Of a stretch of DNA of 64,000 nt, positions 34,965 through 46,637 are shown one piece after another. A program made the position numbers and the translations under genes. Each line of letters opens with the position of its first letter. The first letter of the stretch is position 1. Under the pieces are notes generated by a model. It saw nothing but the letters and a program-made list of their open reading frames with translations. It did not search any database and was not told the DNA's origin. This DNA is from Panorpa germanica (taxonomy: Eukaryota; Arthropoda; Insecta; Mecoptera; Panorpidae), in NCBI GenBank assembly GCA_963678705.1, contig OY783211.1, forward strand, positions 15,762,603-15,826,602. Reading direction: 5' to 3'.

Positions 34965-35040
34965 AAATTGTAAATGCCCTAGCCGGTGTAAGTGACCCAC
35001 AAGAGCACCTGTTAAGTCCAGCAGAGATGGATATAAACAT
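34965..35040. repeat. Dispersed repeat, copy 2 (pair with 32,010)
   Basis: This is a direct-orientation partner of 32,010-32,090, with the core TGTAAATGCCCTAGCCGGTG. Confidence 0.55.
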
Positions 35041-35159
35041 AAAGACTCCGACTAACGGGAGAAAATTAAAGTAAGACTACCAAATAGCTTAACTACTGGT
35101 ACCACTATACAGTTCAATTACTTTTGTCTTTTTTTTCTATTTCTAAATATGTATGAGTC

Positions 35160-35447
35160 ACTTTATCCGATGTAAACCAATGAGAACTCTCTCACTCTGT
35201 TTGATTCAATTACGATTTAATGCAAACTCTTTGATCCATTTTTTTCGACAGCAGAAAATCGCCGAACACGCAAAACACTTCTAACTTTTATGCCTCTCAC
35301 AAACAAACTAAATGTGCTATATAGCTAAAACTGTGAACATATGTTCGAGACGAGTGTACCAACATAACAAAATAAAAAAATCGATAATCGAATGTACGTA
35401 GCCCGCAAAATTTGAAAATTCACCTTATTTTTTGAACAGACCTCGTA
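35160..35447 (-). mobile_element. mariner-type element, 5' end only
   Basis: On the minus strand the terminal repeat reads TACGAGGTCTGTTCAAAAAA at 35,447. An A+T-rich leader follows, then an ATG (35,239) opening MDQRVCIKS before stops. TACGAGGT-type ends and an N-terminal QRVCIKF-like start are known for mariner transposases. The frame is broken within about 10 codons and no right end was found, so this is a dead, truncated copy. Confidence 0.65.
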
Positions 35448-35759
35448 TATATAAAGAAAACAAATACTAATTTTTAAATATCTATTTATTTGTTTCTTTT
35501 ATAAGCTTTTATTGAATTTGCTCTTGAAGAATTGCAACTTCAATTTTTTTCTGTTTATACTATTTCCTGATAAGCTATCGAGCTCAAATCAATGTCATTT
35601 TGTGGATGACAATGCAATGTGGTTTCTCATTAAAATGTCCCCTATATTATGGATCTTTATAAATTTCTTATACGAGTATTATTATCAAGTGCTTGTTCAC
35701 ACTAACTAAATATTAATTTTATAATAAATCATCTAAAAATAAATCATATTGATAAAAGG

Positions 35760-35930
35760 AAGAAGAAAAAGTATGCAGGAACTGTGGAAAAGGAAGAGGA
35801 AAAATTAGAGCACATTGGAGATTGTCTGGAGGAGATTTTAAAAGCGAAGAAGGAGTGGATGACAGAAGGTAGGAGTAAGCTGTGAGAGCTAACGGACAAG
35901 GAGAGGAAGCGTGGTATGTAATAAGAGTAA
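35760..35930 (+). mobile_element. Probable decayed LINE ORF2 tail
   Basis: Across frames the plus strand reads VCRNCGK, then pieces similar to EKLEHIGDCLEEIL and KEWMTEG. This is the same knuckle-then-charged-tail order as the 17.6-kb LINE, with frameshifts. The purine-rich composition continues to about 36,150. Confidence 0.45.
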
Positions 35931-36207
35931 GAGTTGAACTCTTAATAGATTTAGAAAAGATTAAGAAATAAAATGAAATGGAGAGGATGGAATGAAAGTT
36001 GAGTCTGTAGAAACTGTTGTTAGGAAATAGAGTAGGAAGAAGCTGGATGACATAAGTAAAAAGGAGGAAGTGAAGAGAAGTAGAAGAGGGGAAGATTGTG
36101 GAAGTTTGAAAAGAAACACATTGATTTTAATTGAAATAGAATGCAAAATAAATGTAAGTAGTACGCCAAAAGTAGGATTCTTCTTTTTCGTTAACATCTT
36201 TAAATAT

Positions 36208-36463
36208 CTCAGTAAACAATTTGATGAAGTGTCCTATTTAGTGACGTTTCTATCACTATTTCACTTCAATTATAGTTCGCATCAACTTTATCTTCATTTG
36301 TATTCCACAGATGGAGTGGTTTTGCCATTAGTAGCGAATAAATTACATACTTCATATGAGATAGACTGTGATAAACTGAACTGTAAATAAATTTATTCAT
36401 GATACGAAAATCATAAGCATTTTCAATTTGATGGCAAAGTGAATCCAAAGTGTTGACGGGGTT
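36208..36463. mobile_element. Short TIR element (family 1), copy at 36.2 kb
   Basis: The left end CTCAGTAAACAATTTGATG and the interior align with the 17.0-kb copy in the same orientation. On the minus strand the coding-like frame is shifted by small indels (KFIYSSVYHS is retained). The right end is eroded. It is the most decayed copy of this family. Confidence 0.7.
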
Positions 36464-36469
36464 TGAAAA

Positions 36470-37865
36470 GCTGTCGCTACTGCTTTCTTCTCTTTCTTTT
36501 AATAGAAACAAATGCAAAATTCTTTCCTTTCTCAGAAATAATTCTCAAACACCATTGCGTCCTGAAGCAATCAATGAGTTTATCACTTGATTAGAACACT
36601 TGGTACAGATGTTATGTCATTTGCAAAAAGTGGCTAATGTGGATGTTTATATATTAAATTGTTTGTTATATTTCCTCATTATCGTTTACACAGAATGTCT
36701 GTTTATTTTTGTTATTTAGCAAACATCAAACGTTTGTTATCATTCCCAATTTAGACCACTTACTGAGCATGGGTTATAAGGTCACGTGATCTAAACTCTG
36801 ATACAGATAATTAAACAACCGAGTTTATCGTCAATAAAAACATTTAACTAATGTCGCTTTACAAAATAAAAATTAAATTTTAGATAAAGAAATATGGCGT
36901 CATTAGAGGGGGTACTGAGTGTTATTTAATAGAGTGGGGTAGGGGGGGTGCACTTACTAGCTTTATATTGTCTTTACGAGTACTTCATTATATAAACAAA
37001 CATTAAACTGCTGAGTTTTATGGATTAAACTTATTTAAAAGTCAATTTGCAGACAAGGCTGGTCATAAATTTCTGTTGATGTTACAATTACTTTTTCAAC
37101 AATAAAATAATTAGTTATTACTATCTTGTTAAGATCTTCGTACAAGCCAGTATGCAATATTCGATATTTTAGCACTAAAAAATGCCATTGACTTGGTTCC
37201 AGAAAGGCAAAATCAAAACACAAAATCAAACTCTATGCAAACATGTTTACATTTTAGCCAAAGTTGGAAAAGATAGAAGCATATTTATTATACAGTTAAA
37301 AGTTTTATGAAAATCAAATAGTTCTGAATAATTTTTCAGGTTTTTGGATTCAGATACGTCCAGGATTTAGATACGTGCATATTTTGATTTCAGTAATGGA
37401 GGAACATATATAAATTTATAAATGTTATTTTCCAAATATATTTTTAAATTCTGTTCACGATTCGAAAAGTAAACATATCAATTATCAGCCTAATCGCAAT
37501 GTGTTGTTTGTAATTAGCACGCGTACCATAATTGCAAGGCATTAGAAAAATAATATATTCAATAATGCTTATTGAACACGGTAAAATTAAATTGTTTTTT
37601 ATTTATGGGCAATGTTACAATTCAACACCCAGTGAATTTGTCATATAGAAATGTTGTTTAAACGTTAATCAGAGTCCATTTATTAATTACGTTACACGAA
37701 AAGGGGAAGCGGGGAGAAAGGTTCTCGAAATTGTGACAAGACGTGACAAGCGGGGAAGGAGTCATAAACCTTCAATATGAAAGACCAATTAAGGAGGTCC
37801 TAGTACCACCGTAGTGTAAATAATGTCTAGAACCTAACCACAAAAATTTATAGATAATATTACAC
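36470..37865. other. Intergenic DNA, no gene recognised
   Basis: A G-rich patch (about 37,695-37,765, with TGTGACAAGACGTGACAAGC) stands out from the A+T background and resembles pieces of common insect repeats. I cannot assign it. No exon was seen. Confidence 0.4.
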
Positions 37866-37869
37866 TATA

Positions 37870-38365
37870 AATTATCACTGCTTTAATTTTATTTTATTTT
37901 GCATTTAATTTAAATTGTTTAGCATATGGCAATACGCGTAGTCATTTACAGTACCATTTTAAATTTAATTTATTTTTTAAGTTTTCTTAGTTTTTTTTAG
38001 AACCTTACAAGGTCCAATGTTTTAAATTAAATTTATTAAATTAGGAAAAACTATATTATATTATAACATCCAAAATGTGACAATCTGTGTCAAAATGCAG
38101 CAGGATTTTCTTTTAAAAGAAGTTTAATGTCAGTTTTTGAAAAATATAGAAGTGAAAACAATTTATGTTACTAATTGTTATTAAAAATAGCAATTTTAAT
38201 TATTTCACATCCAATTACTAACGATGCATACGCACCAACTAAATTAACTAAACTTAATGTAAAACACAAATGTGAAAAGGAATGCTTAAACGAAAACCTG
38301 AAATCTAGATTACAATATTAAATAAAAACAGTAAATTAAATTTCAAAACAGTGAGTAAATGAGGA
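37870..38365. mobile_element. Long copy of a TIR repeat (pair with 42,612)
   Basis: About 390 bp from 37,975 to 38,365 align in direct orientation with 42,652-43,060 at high similarity, for example CTATATTATATTATAAC and AAAATATAGAAGTGAAAACA. The ends seen in the 42.6-kb copy (ATTCCCACTCAC and inverse) are eroded here. It has no coding capacity. Confidence 0.75.
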
Positions 38366-38369
38366 AAAA

Positions 38370-40000
38370 TTAATTGCTAAAAATGTATAAATATTAAATT
38401 GATTAAAAAACAATAATGTACTCTAAATCGTTTAAGCACATTTGACAACGCCGCTAGAGTACATAACCTGAAAACTTAAACGTAATGGCTTTCGAATATT
38501 CGCGGTTAATCATGCGGCGATTAACTGTGTAAGCGACGTTGCCAAATCTTACACCGTGTTTTTAACAGCGGAAGAGACGGATGATTGAGATGATATTTTT
38601 TATAAAAAATTGTCAATTATTTATGTTATTTTTTCGGAAACATACTATTTTTATTATTTTAATCGAAACCTTGAAGTTTTCTGAACCATATTCAATTGAA
38701 ATAATAATTTTCTTCATTTCAATATTTCAATATTTTAAAAACTAATTATTTCCTTAAAAGTTTCGGAAACCTACCCTTATTTAATTTTGGTATTAATTAT
38801 TGACTATCGTAGAACAAATTTACAAAGTCTCAGCAAGTTCTTCATTCTTTCTTACTTCACGAGGATCTCTTTAACGTATCTTTATTTTCAAGTTAAGTAA
38901 CGGACAATGCACTTCACGAGTACTGCTTCCGTATCATAGATCATCTGTATATAAAGCACTATAGCTACACCAGACGACCGACCGTAAGACCGACCGCACA
39001 ATATAGTAGTACATAGCGAGGATTATTTTTTTCTTGGCTTGTACCTATTCGGTATGTAAAGTAGCTACTTCATAACGAAATTGATGTTGTCCCCCTACCT
39101 CCTGTCGTCCCTTCACCCCCTCTTTCAGTGTTACAGTACTACGGTACTTCAGTATGAGAGAAACTTTTGCTAAGAGAAGTTCAGTCTGAAACAACCGATG
39201 AAAAAAATAAGCTGTTTTTTAATTTATACGATTTATACGGTGGAAAATCTAAATAAGTAAAAAAAGGAAATTGTTTTAAGGAAAATTTCAGTAGGGGTAA
39301 GTTTATTAATTTACTGTTTGTTTAAATAATAGCCATTGTTGTATTTGTTGTTGTTTTTGAAGTTTGAAATTGTAAACAAACAAAACGTAATGCATGCTTT
39401 TCTTGCGACACTATTTACTTCTAAGAAACCGCTTTTTTATCGGCCACCCCTCCCGCAGCTCCAGGCCACCCCTCCCTTTTTAATAGACACTACTTATGAT
39501 ATTATTAAAGTAATTATCAATTCAATCAATTTCTTTTGTTGTTTATAATTGTTTGTTTGTTTAAATGTTACTTATTTTTATTCTACACGTCCCCCCTCTC
39601 CTTCTACACACATTCTTAATTACAGAAGCGTTTAATTTACATGATGGTGCTATCACTGAAAAAATATTAAACACAAATAATTAATTTAATTACACCATGT
39701 GTAAAAAAACAACTGTTTTTAAAAACTGCTTTGAGTTTTTTTAGTGTTACTCTTAAATATTTATCCATGGGTCTCCGTAGAAAGTTTGATAGGGGTGTAT
39801 ACCCTAGATTTTATCCAGTATAAATATGCAGAGGAGAACTCCCCGTTACTTTTCACCTGTGCACGCCACTGCACTGTATACGAGTTCCTAACAAAGTTAA
39901 ACTCGATGAATTAATAAGATGATACTATTTTTGAACTTTAGAACGTAGAAGGGTTGCTAATTTATAATAAACACACATAGGGTGTTTTTTTCAATTCTCA
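38370..40000. other. Intergenic DNA, no gene recognised
   Basis: Only chance frames occur. A small tandem duplication of GGCCACCCCTCCC lies at about 39,440-39,477. Some CpG-containing patches (38,440-38,580 and 38,970-39,010) have no recognisable content. Confidence 0.45.
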
Positions 40001-40033
40001 GTTAAACCTCAGTTTCTATAACTGAAGTTTAAC
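40001..40033. repeat. 13-bp inverted repeat with 7-base loop
   Basis: GTTAAACCTCAGT (40,001-40,013) faces ACTGAAGTTTAAC (40,021-40,033) with one mismatch. The block ACTGAAGTTTAACCTAAAA recurs at 44,980-44,998, so this may be the end of a dispersed element. Confidence 0.7.
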
Positions 40034-40684
40034 CTAAAAGAAACTATTTTTCAATTCCAATTTTATGAAAAAGTTAAAACAAATATCTAAGGCCCGGAAA
40101 TCCGGTGATTAGATACCAAGACACAATTCATTTCGGCGGAGCTATTGTCACTAAATACAATTTATTTGTCCTACGAAAAGGTTAATTCGATCCTATAGAT
40201 ACCATAGCTTTACCATACCTTAAGATACCATAGCTTTTGTACCTAAAGAAATTTTTAAATTTCTTCTAAATATTAAATTTATCTCTTTGATATAAATTTA
40301 CGTTTTCTGCTTTTCCTTAAACTTAAAACATAGAATTGAAATTGAAACAGTAGGTGGGAATAGTTTTTAAGATCGACAATGGATTTATCGCAATGTGAGG
40401 TGTTGGTAATTAATGTCTCGTTATGTGGCTACTATTAACGCGTCCAACTTGTCATGCGTCCACTTCAACACACTCGTAATATGATAATTATATTCATTAA
40501 CGGATTTGAGGTTAGAATGACCAGCTAGGAATTAGCATAAATCGAATTGGCCAGTTGTGTTCAAGCAGAGGTCTATATTGATGTTAAATATTAAATAAAA
40601 TACTGGATTAACAATCTAGAACAGTGTAATGCTTGTAAATATCCTAAATAACATCTGAAAATAAAATATTTCCATTTCTTCCTG
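40034..40684. other. Intergenic DNA with a small tandem repeat
   Basis: GATACCATAGCTTT occurs twice within about 35 bp (40,197-40,235). Nothing else was recognised. Confidence 0.45.
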
Positions 40685-40867
40685 TTAGCTGCCTTCATCT
40701 TCAAATTCCTCACACGGATCTTCTTTAGGTGTTCCTCGCACTGGATTTCTTTCTATCAATTTCTTAGCAGTTTTGTTTCCATCTATTCTTTCTACATGTA
40801 GTAACGATTGTAAACTTTTTCTCTTAATTTCCATCACATATCGCTCTGTTTTTATATACTGCTCCAT
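40685..40867 (-). mobile_element. LINE ORF2 C-terminal remnant (minus strand)
   Basis: A 60-codon minus-strand frame contains HVERIDGNKTAKKLIERNP followed by VRGTPKE. This pattern (GHVERMDGNRTAKK-, then RGRPK-) is common after the reverse transcriptase of several insect LINE clades. The usual RPRKRW-type ending is lost after a frameshift. It belongs to a different LINE family from A and B. Confidence 0.65.
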
Positions 40868-40984
40868 AAATTTTTCGCAAAATTTTTCTTTCCCAAATTC
40901 ACAAGAAGGTTATTAAGTGCTAAGATTCGTCCGATTGAAGGAGAAATGTAACTTGTAATTGGTGTTTAAAATTAAAATGACATC

Positions 40985-41212
40985 TTTACAAACATTTTTT
41001 CATATCGTAGTAATATGTCGAATAGTCTGATTATAATTTGAGTAAGATTTTTCGAAGCACGTTCTAAGTCAGGTAGAAAATGTATTTGGGTACGTTCAGG
41101 AAAAGAAATTTTGTATTTTAAAGTTTAAGTTCTTTTTTTCTGTTGGCCATAAGTCACCCTATGTCGCCCAAAATGTCTATTCCTATACTAGGTCGAGTTC
41201 TAGTTCGAGTAA
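40985..41212. repeat. Direct repeat, short copy (pair with 46,098)
   Basis: From ACAAACATTTTTTCATATCG to ACTAGGTCGAGTTCTA the segment matches 46,098-46,392 closely, but lacks about 95 bases present there. The class is unknown. Confidence 0.75.
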
Positions 41213-41986
41213 ATCTTTATTAGATAATCTTTCATGGAATTTCGTAATTGTCGTTTGCTGATATATCTTTCTCAGATGGCTGTATATATTTTGCAAGATA
41301 TCAGTAAATGTATTGTTAATTTCATAGAACGCGTAATGTATCAACCGCGTTATAGGAAAGTCCGCTTTAGTGAGTTTCTATTACACAGTATACGTGGTAT
41401 AAGTATTACATTTAAATATCTAAATATATTTTTGTCTTCAAGAGAAGCACTTGGAAAGGTCTGTTGTAAAGAAGTTAAAAGAGAGGGTGAAGGAGATGAG
41501 GAGAGGGGAGGGGGAGATGGAATCCAGTGTTTGAAATAATCATCTTTATTTTATGAATAAATTAAACCTACACAACAACGTTATCAAGTATTTGTATTAT
41601 TTCCTTGTTTTTTGAATGATATTTACTTTTAAATACGAATTCTCAGCCCACGGCAATTTGTTTTTCATTGTTTATGGAATCGCCCCCTTCTTAGATAATA
41701 ATTGTTATCTCACCACGGCCTTCATTGTGTGTTTAAATATTCGATGGTTGCACTCTACCGTTAAATGTTGTTTTAACATTATACATAATTCATGCATTAC
41801 AATAATTATACTTTAAAAATACTAATTAATCGGTGGGCTGGAAAATATTTTAGGTTATGTAGTATAAAATGAAACTCAGAACTTCAGAGGAAGTTGCTAT
41901 CTTTCAGGACTCCCAATTCGTAGAATTTATAGATATTTGAGGTTATTGTAGCTGCGGGGGTGCTCTTGGGTTGATGTCAGGAGCAT

Positions 41987-42094
41987 TCACTTGCACCACG
42001 GATTCTTAAAGCGGTCCTGCACCTCCTGAAAGTAACGCTGCCGGCGTCCAAGTTTGAGCACTTCATTTTCTTTGATTGTTACCTCCAGTTTCAT
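41987..42094 (-). other. Unassigned 35-codon open frame of unusual composition
   Basis: On the minus strand an ATG at 42,094 opens a frame rich in G+C at third positions. It ends at a TGA at 41,987 and codes KLEVTIKENEV, then LGRRQRYFQEVQDRFKNPWC. The composition is unlike the surrounding DNA. I see no convincing splice acceptor in frame upstream, because a stop precedes the ATG. It could be a remnant of a mobile or transferred gene, or chance. Confidence 0.25.
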
Positions 42095-42169
42095 TTATTG
42101 TTTAGTCAAAATACAAGATGTGCTCTAAAAGTAATGGTTATTTGTCATGGTTGGCGGTCAAGGATTATT

Positions 42170-42610
42170 TTATAAAAAACATTTTTTACATAACTTGGGA
42201 GCACTGTACTCAATTACTTAGCCAAATTTGAGCAATATCAGTCAACCCGTTTATTTACAGCAGGTGCTTGATTAAGTGGTTAATTAATAATAAATAATAA
42301 TATTGATAGAAGAACTTCAAAAGAAACATATCGCTATTAAATACCATGGCGGTGACATTTGGTAGATATTGTATTCTATTACAAACCTTAAGCCGGCAGT
42401 TCACTCTCGCCAAGACAGGCGACAGCGAGTGTGCATAGTAGCTCTCGCCCCGCGTTCATGAGCGATCTTTTGACACAATTCAAAGGAAACAAGAGGTGAG
42501 CCATGTTCATTCTCAGCACATCGACAAATGTTTTGGCAAATGTCTCGCCGAGAGCGAACTGCTGGGATAACAGTTTGTACTTTAGATTAAAATAAAAACA
42601 GACTTAAGTA
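42170..42610. repeat. Dispersed repeat interrupted by a GC-rich TIR element
   Basis: The flanks match the 1.6-kb copy (AACTTGG-AGCACTGTA) and the 15.65-kb copy (ATTTGGTAGATATTGT and GTTTGTACTTTAGATTAAA). In the 15.65-kb copy the two parts are joined; here they are split by 42,389-42,570. Confidence 0.6.
42389..42570. mobile_element. GC-rich short TIR element inserted in a repeat
   Basis: The left end reads TTAAGCCGGCAGTTCACTCT and the right end GAGCGAACTGCTGGGATAA, inverted copies with a few mismatches. At about 180 bp and roughly half G+C it stands out from the 30% G+C surroundings. The TTAA at the left edge, and ATAA at the right, would fit a piggyBac-type target site, but this is inference. 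Confidence 0.7.
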
Positions 42611-42611
42611 T

Positions 42612-43074
42612 TATTCCCACTCACGGCTTTAATTTTATTTTGTATTTACTTTATTTTTAAGTTTTCTTAGTTTTTCTAGAACCTTACAAGGTTCAATGTT
42701 TTAAATTAAAAATATTTAATTAAGAAACACTATATTATATTATAACCTCCAAAATGTGTCAATCTGTCAAAATGCAGTAGGATTTACTTTTAAAAGAAGA
42801 TTAATATCAGTTTTTGAAAAATATAGAAGTGAAAACAATTTCTATTACTAATTGTTATTAAAAATAACAATTTTAATTATTTCACATACAATTTTGTCGA
42901 ACTGTCAAAATTTATATTACTAACGATGCATACACATCAACTAAATTAACTAAACTTAAATTAAAACACGAATGTGAAAAGAAATGGTCAAACGAAAACC
43001 CAAAATCTAGATTACAATATTAAATAAAAACAGTAAATTAAATATCAAAACAGTGAGTGGGAATGAGGCTTAAT
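42612..43074. mobile_element. Long TIR repeat (family 3-like ends), copy at 42.6 kb
   Basis: The ends are ATTCCCACTCAC (42,618) and GTGAGTGGGAAT (about 43,062), matching the end motif of the 13.8-kb element. The interior aligns with 37,975-38,365 and has one extra insertion of about 25 bp near 42,890-42,915. It is non-coding. Confidence 0.75.
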
Positions 43075-43845
43075 TTATCACGCAAATCTTCCGTTTTTCT
43101 GTTGATTTAAAATGTTAGCTCTTATTGAAAGACCGTATATTTGCAAAAACTATCCAATATTTGTTAAATGCCGTATGTAGCACGTACTCCTTGTAGTCTT
43201 CTCATACATCTTGTTATCATAGGTCAATATATTTCGATAATAAAGATGATTAAAAAGACCTTGACAGCAACAAGTACGCGGTCGCAGTCCGCCGCGCCGC
43301 GCCGTTCCGCGGCCAAGATGTGTACGAATACGACGTTGCTAACAAAATCTTTTAAGAGTCTGATATCAAGTGACGGTCCTAAAACAGCGTAACCACTAGA
43401 TCCGCAGAATAGATCTTAAATGAAATCAAAATAGATTTAATAATTACATTAGATAATTGTTGTTTATCTATGTGTACTCCAAAAGTATTGCGTCATATGG
43501 TTACACATATGGAAGACTAGCGAATAAACAAATTTATTTTGAAGGTTATGTTACATCATCTTTTTACCTAATCTATAATTATTTTAAAGTATATTGAACT
43601 GATGAATGTACCTGACTTTGCTCGGGATTTAAGTCAGAAGTTAGATAGATTCTTATTTCTTTGTTTATCGAATATTTTTAAACTATATTGTAAGCCGTTT
43701 ATAATATTGGCAATGTTATGTATTAACAAATATAGTAACTGATATAATGCAAGGCTAGATGTAACTCTATTGACTGTTATTGAATGAATGAGTTGGAAGA
43801 GTCTTGAGCCAGATGTAAAAAGGTTATACACTTTCCAAAGTTCAA
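43075..43845. other. Intergenic DNA with a CpG-rich island
   Basis: Within A+T-rich DNA, 43,272-43,320 is strongly CpG-rich (CGCGGTCGCAGTCCGCCGCG). In one frame it codes SNKYAVAVRRAAPFRGQDVY before a stop. It has no match I recognise and no clear splice sites. The rest is featureless. Confidence 0.4.
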
Positions 43846-43849
43846 GGTG

Positions 43850-44032
43850 TCAGGTTACATCACTCATCATATTGAAGATGCGTCTGATTTTTTTGTTATG
43901 AAAGAGTTCATTTACAGTTCAGTTTCTAACAGTCGTTCATATGAAATGTCTATTTTATCGGGTACAAATGGCGAAACCATTTCACCTGTCGGAATACAAA
44001 TGAAGATAAAGTTCATCAAATTGTTTACTCGG
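43850..44032 (+). mobile_element. Short TIR element (family 1), copy at 43.9 kb
   Basis: The plus-strand frame is open across the unit (FFVMKEFIYSSVSNSRSYEM, then PVGIQMKIKF) and continues past the family's usual stop because the element's right part is shorter. The right end reads ATTGTTTACTCGG. The left TIR is eroded. Confidence 0.7.
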
Positions 44033-46097
44033 ATATCACTATTGCTTCCTGCTTATTGGTCTTAAAACTTCTGCGTGAAATCTTTCTGCGATCTCAATGT
44101 TAGAGATACACGTGGTTCCCCACAATTCAATGCCATATGACCAGATTGACATTGAATTAAAGTTTTTGCGCAAGATTATATAATGATACATAATAACTAA
44201 CTAATATATAATTAAAAAATGATAAATGTACTTTTTATTAGTTTAATGATACAGCAACAAAATTATGTTGAGCTGCGGTGAATAATAAAACCCTGACAAT
44301 TACATTCTCTACTTTACATTTATGTAATATGTATACTTATGCAAAACCTAGTAATGTTTAATCTAAATGTGTCTTATTTTACAAGTATTACCTTTAAACT
44401 TTGAAAAGTATTTCTTATTACTCTATAATCCTTAAAAAGGTATTCTTAAGGGCAGTTTATCGGTGAATATTTTTGTAGTGGAAAAAGTGCGTTGGTTGCC
44501 AACGTCGTGTAAGTACAATAATCAAAATTTGAAGAAAAAAAGTTTACAAAGTGATAAATAAAGGTTAAAACTAAGTCGTTGTTGAAATAAAACAAAAATA
44601 TTTTTTTTGTAAATATTTAAAAATTAAGTTTGAAATTAGGTAATTTTTAACTGCATATAACTTAAGTTTGGTTTGATATATTGAAAAAGCGATTCAACAA
44701 CAACGTAGATTGCACCTTCCTTAACAATATTCTTTTATAGTAATAAACTACTAAACTGTAAGCAAAGAGGAAGACGTTGGCAGCTAATGCACTAAAACAT
44801 GAATTTTTGAACCAATTTACAATCTGCTTAGAGGCGCCCTTCGCGGTGGTTTTTAGAAGCTAATATTAGATTGTAAATTGGGTAAAATCTTTCCTTTTAT
44901 ACTTTGAGTAAGGGGTACTAAGTCAAATTTGACTTGAAAGGACCCCCAATTAAAGGCAGTTAGACTTTATATATTATTACTGAAGTTTAACCTAAAAAAT
45001 TGGTGTTTTCATTGAAGTTTTGTGTATGAGATTTATTACCAAGGCATTTTCCTTGGTTATGCTATAGTTATGTTCGACTGAAACATAAACGAGAGCTGAG
45101 ATACAAATGTGTCATCCAAGATTTGCTTACAATAAACTACTTCTGAAAAATTGACTCTCGGAAATGTTACTCCAGAGCCGCATTTAAACTATAAGCATGT
45201 CGTTTTACTATATATTTCTTAAGAAATACTTCCTAGACGACATAAGGCTAACAGGTACTTGATTCAGGACTACTACTTATTAAGGCTTCTTAGACTAGAT
45301 ACGCTAATTCAATCTGACATAGCAACAAATATGCCTTACAGTTTAAATATGTTAATATCAAAGTTCATTGACCTAAGCATTTGAGGTTATGTTTCATAAA
45401 AACAAATATAAATTCAATTGAAGACAAAGTTTAATAAATATTTTTTAAAATTCCATTATTAAACTATTTGTAAACTTAAATAATATATTCTTTGAACAGA
45501 AAAACAAAAAATACTAACAATATCAAGAATTGTAGAAGAATGACAGGAAAAAACATCGGTGAAAATAATTTTGGTATTCTTTAAAAAAATATCAACAATA
45601 TGGAATTGAACTCACCGGCATTTCAAATGCAAACAATAAATATAAAATTCTTGATAACAAATATCAATATACAATACCTCGGTTTAATAATAACTTAGAA
45701 ATGTAGGTATGTCCTTCGCGAATTGCAATTCAAAACAATTTACTCATTCGCGGTATTTTGTTTGGTTTGGACATTTTTTTTAACATTCATATTGGAGGAC
45801 TTTGATATGATTCAATATAATAATTCCACATTACCTTAGGTTTGTTTTTTTATTTGAATTATCTATGAAAATATTAAATAACTATATTTAATTAATTGAT
45901 AAGGTTTTAAAAGTTGGCAAAAGTAAATGAAATCATACTTGAAATATACGGGTTATCTATTTAATTGATTATTTTTATGTTTTTCGACATGATATTATGT
46001 TTATCAGAACAAAATTGACCCAACCAAAAGATATTGAACGTAACACACCTCCTAAAGTTGAAGGACTCTATCACACTGGAACCGACTACTTCCCTGC
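44033..46097. other. Intergenic DNA, no gene recognised
   Basis: It contains the 44,320-44,450 partner of the 33.6-kb repeat and an ACTGAAGTTTAACC block (44,980) shared with 40,021. No exon was found on either strand. Confidence 0.45.
44320..44450. repeat. Dispersed repeat, copy 2 (pair with 33,590)
   Basis: It shares GCAAAACCTAGTAAT, TTTAATCTAAA and TAATCCTTAAAAAG in the same order with the 33.6-kb copy. Confidence 0.5.
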
Positions 46098-46575
46098 AAA
46101 CATTTTTTCGTATCGTAGTAATGTCGAATAGTCTGATAACAATTTGAGTAAGATATTTCGAAGCTCGTTCTAAGCCACAGTTAGAAAATATATTTGGGTA
46201 CGTTCAGGAAAAGAATTTCGTATTTTAAAGATTAAGTTTATGAGGTGGGCTAATGCTTTCTTTACCTATGAAACTTTCGCCTTCGTTTCTGATCCAAAAT
46301 GCCTTCGAAACGGATACTCTTTTTTCTTTTGTTGTCCATAAGTCACCCTATATCGCCCAAATGTCGATTCATATACTAGGTCGAGTTCTAAAATATCGAA
46401 TTCAAATTTTATACGCATCGAATCCAAATTGTTGCGTCTTGCGGCCTTTTTCTTTAAGGGTTAGTCGCATTAGCACTCCTTATCATGAAAAGAAGTTTAT
46501 ATTTTTATACTTATCAATACACTACTGCACCACATATATTACATACGTCTGTATTCATAATATTGTTCTTATCAG
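46098..46575. repeat. Direct repeat, long copy (pair with 40,985 and 19,130)
   Basis: The first 295 bases match 40,985-41,212 with about 95 extra bases (46,238-46,330). The last 145 match 19,150-19,310 more weakly. A 142-codon frame (46,253-46,681) runs through it without a recognisable domain, so I treat it as repeat-derived. Confidence 0.65.
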
Positions 46576-46637
46576 GGCTCCCACTTCTAACTATTTCCAC
46601 CCAGATCTCGTGATTTTGATTGTCATCTTCTTTTTTT

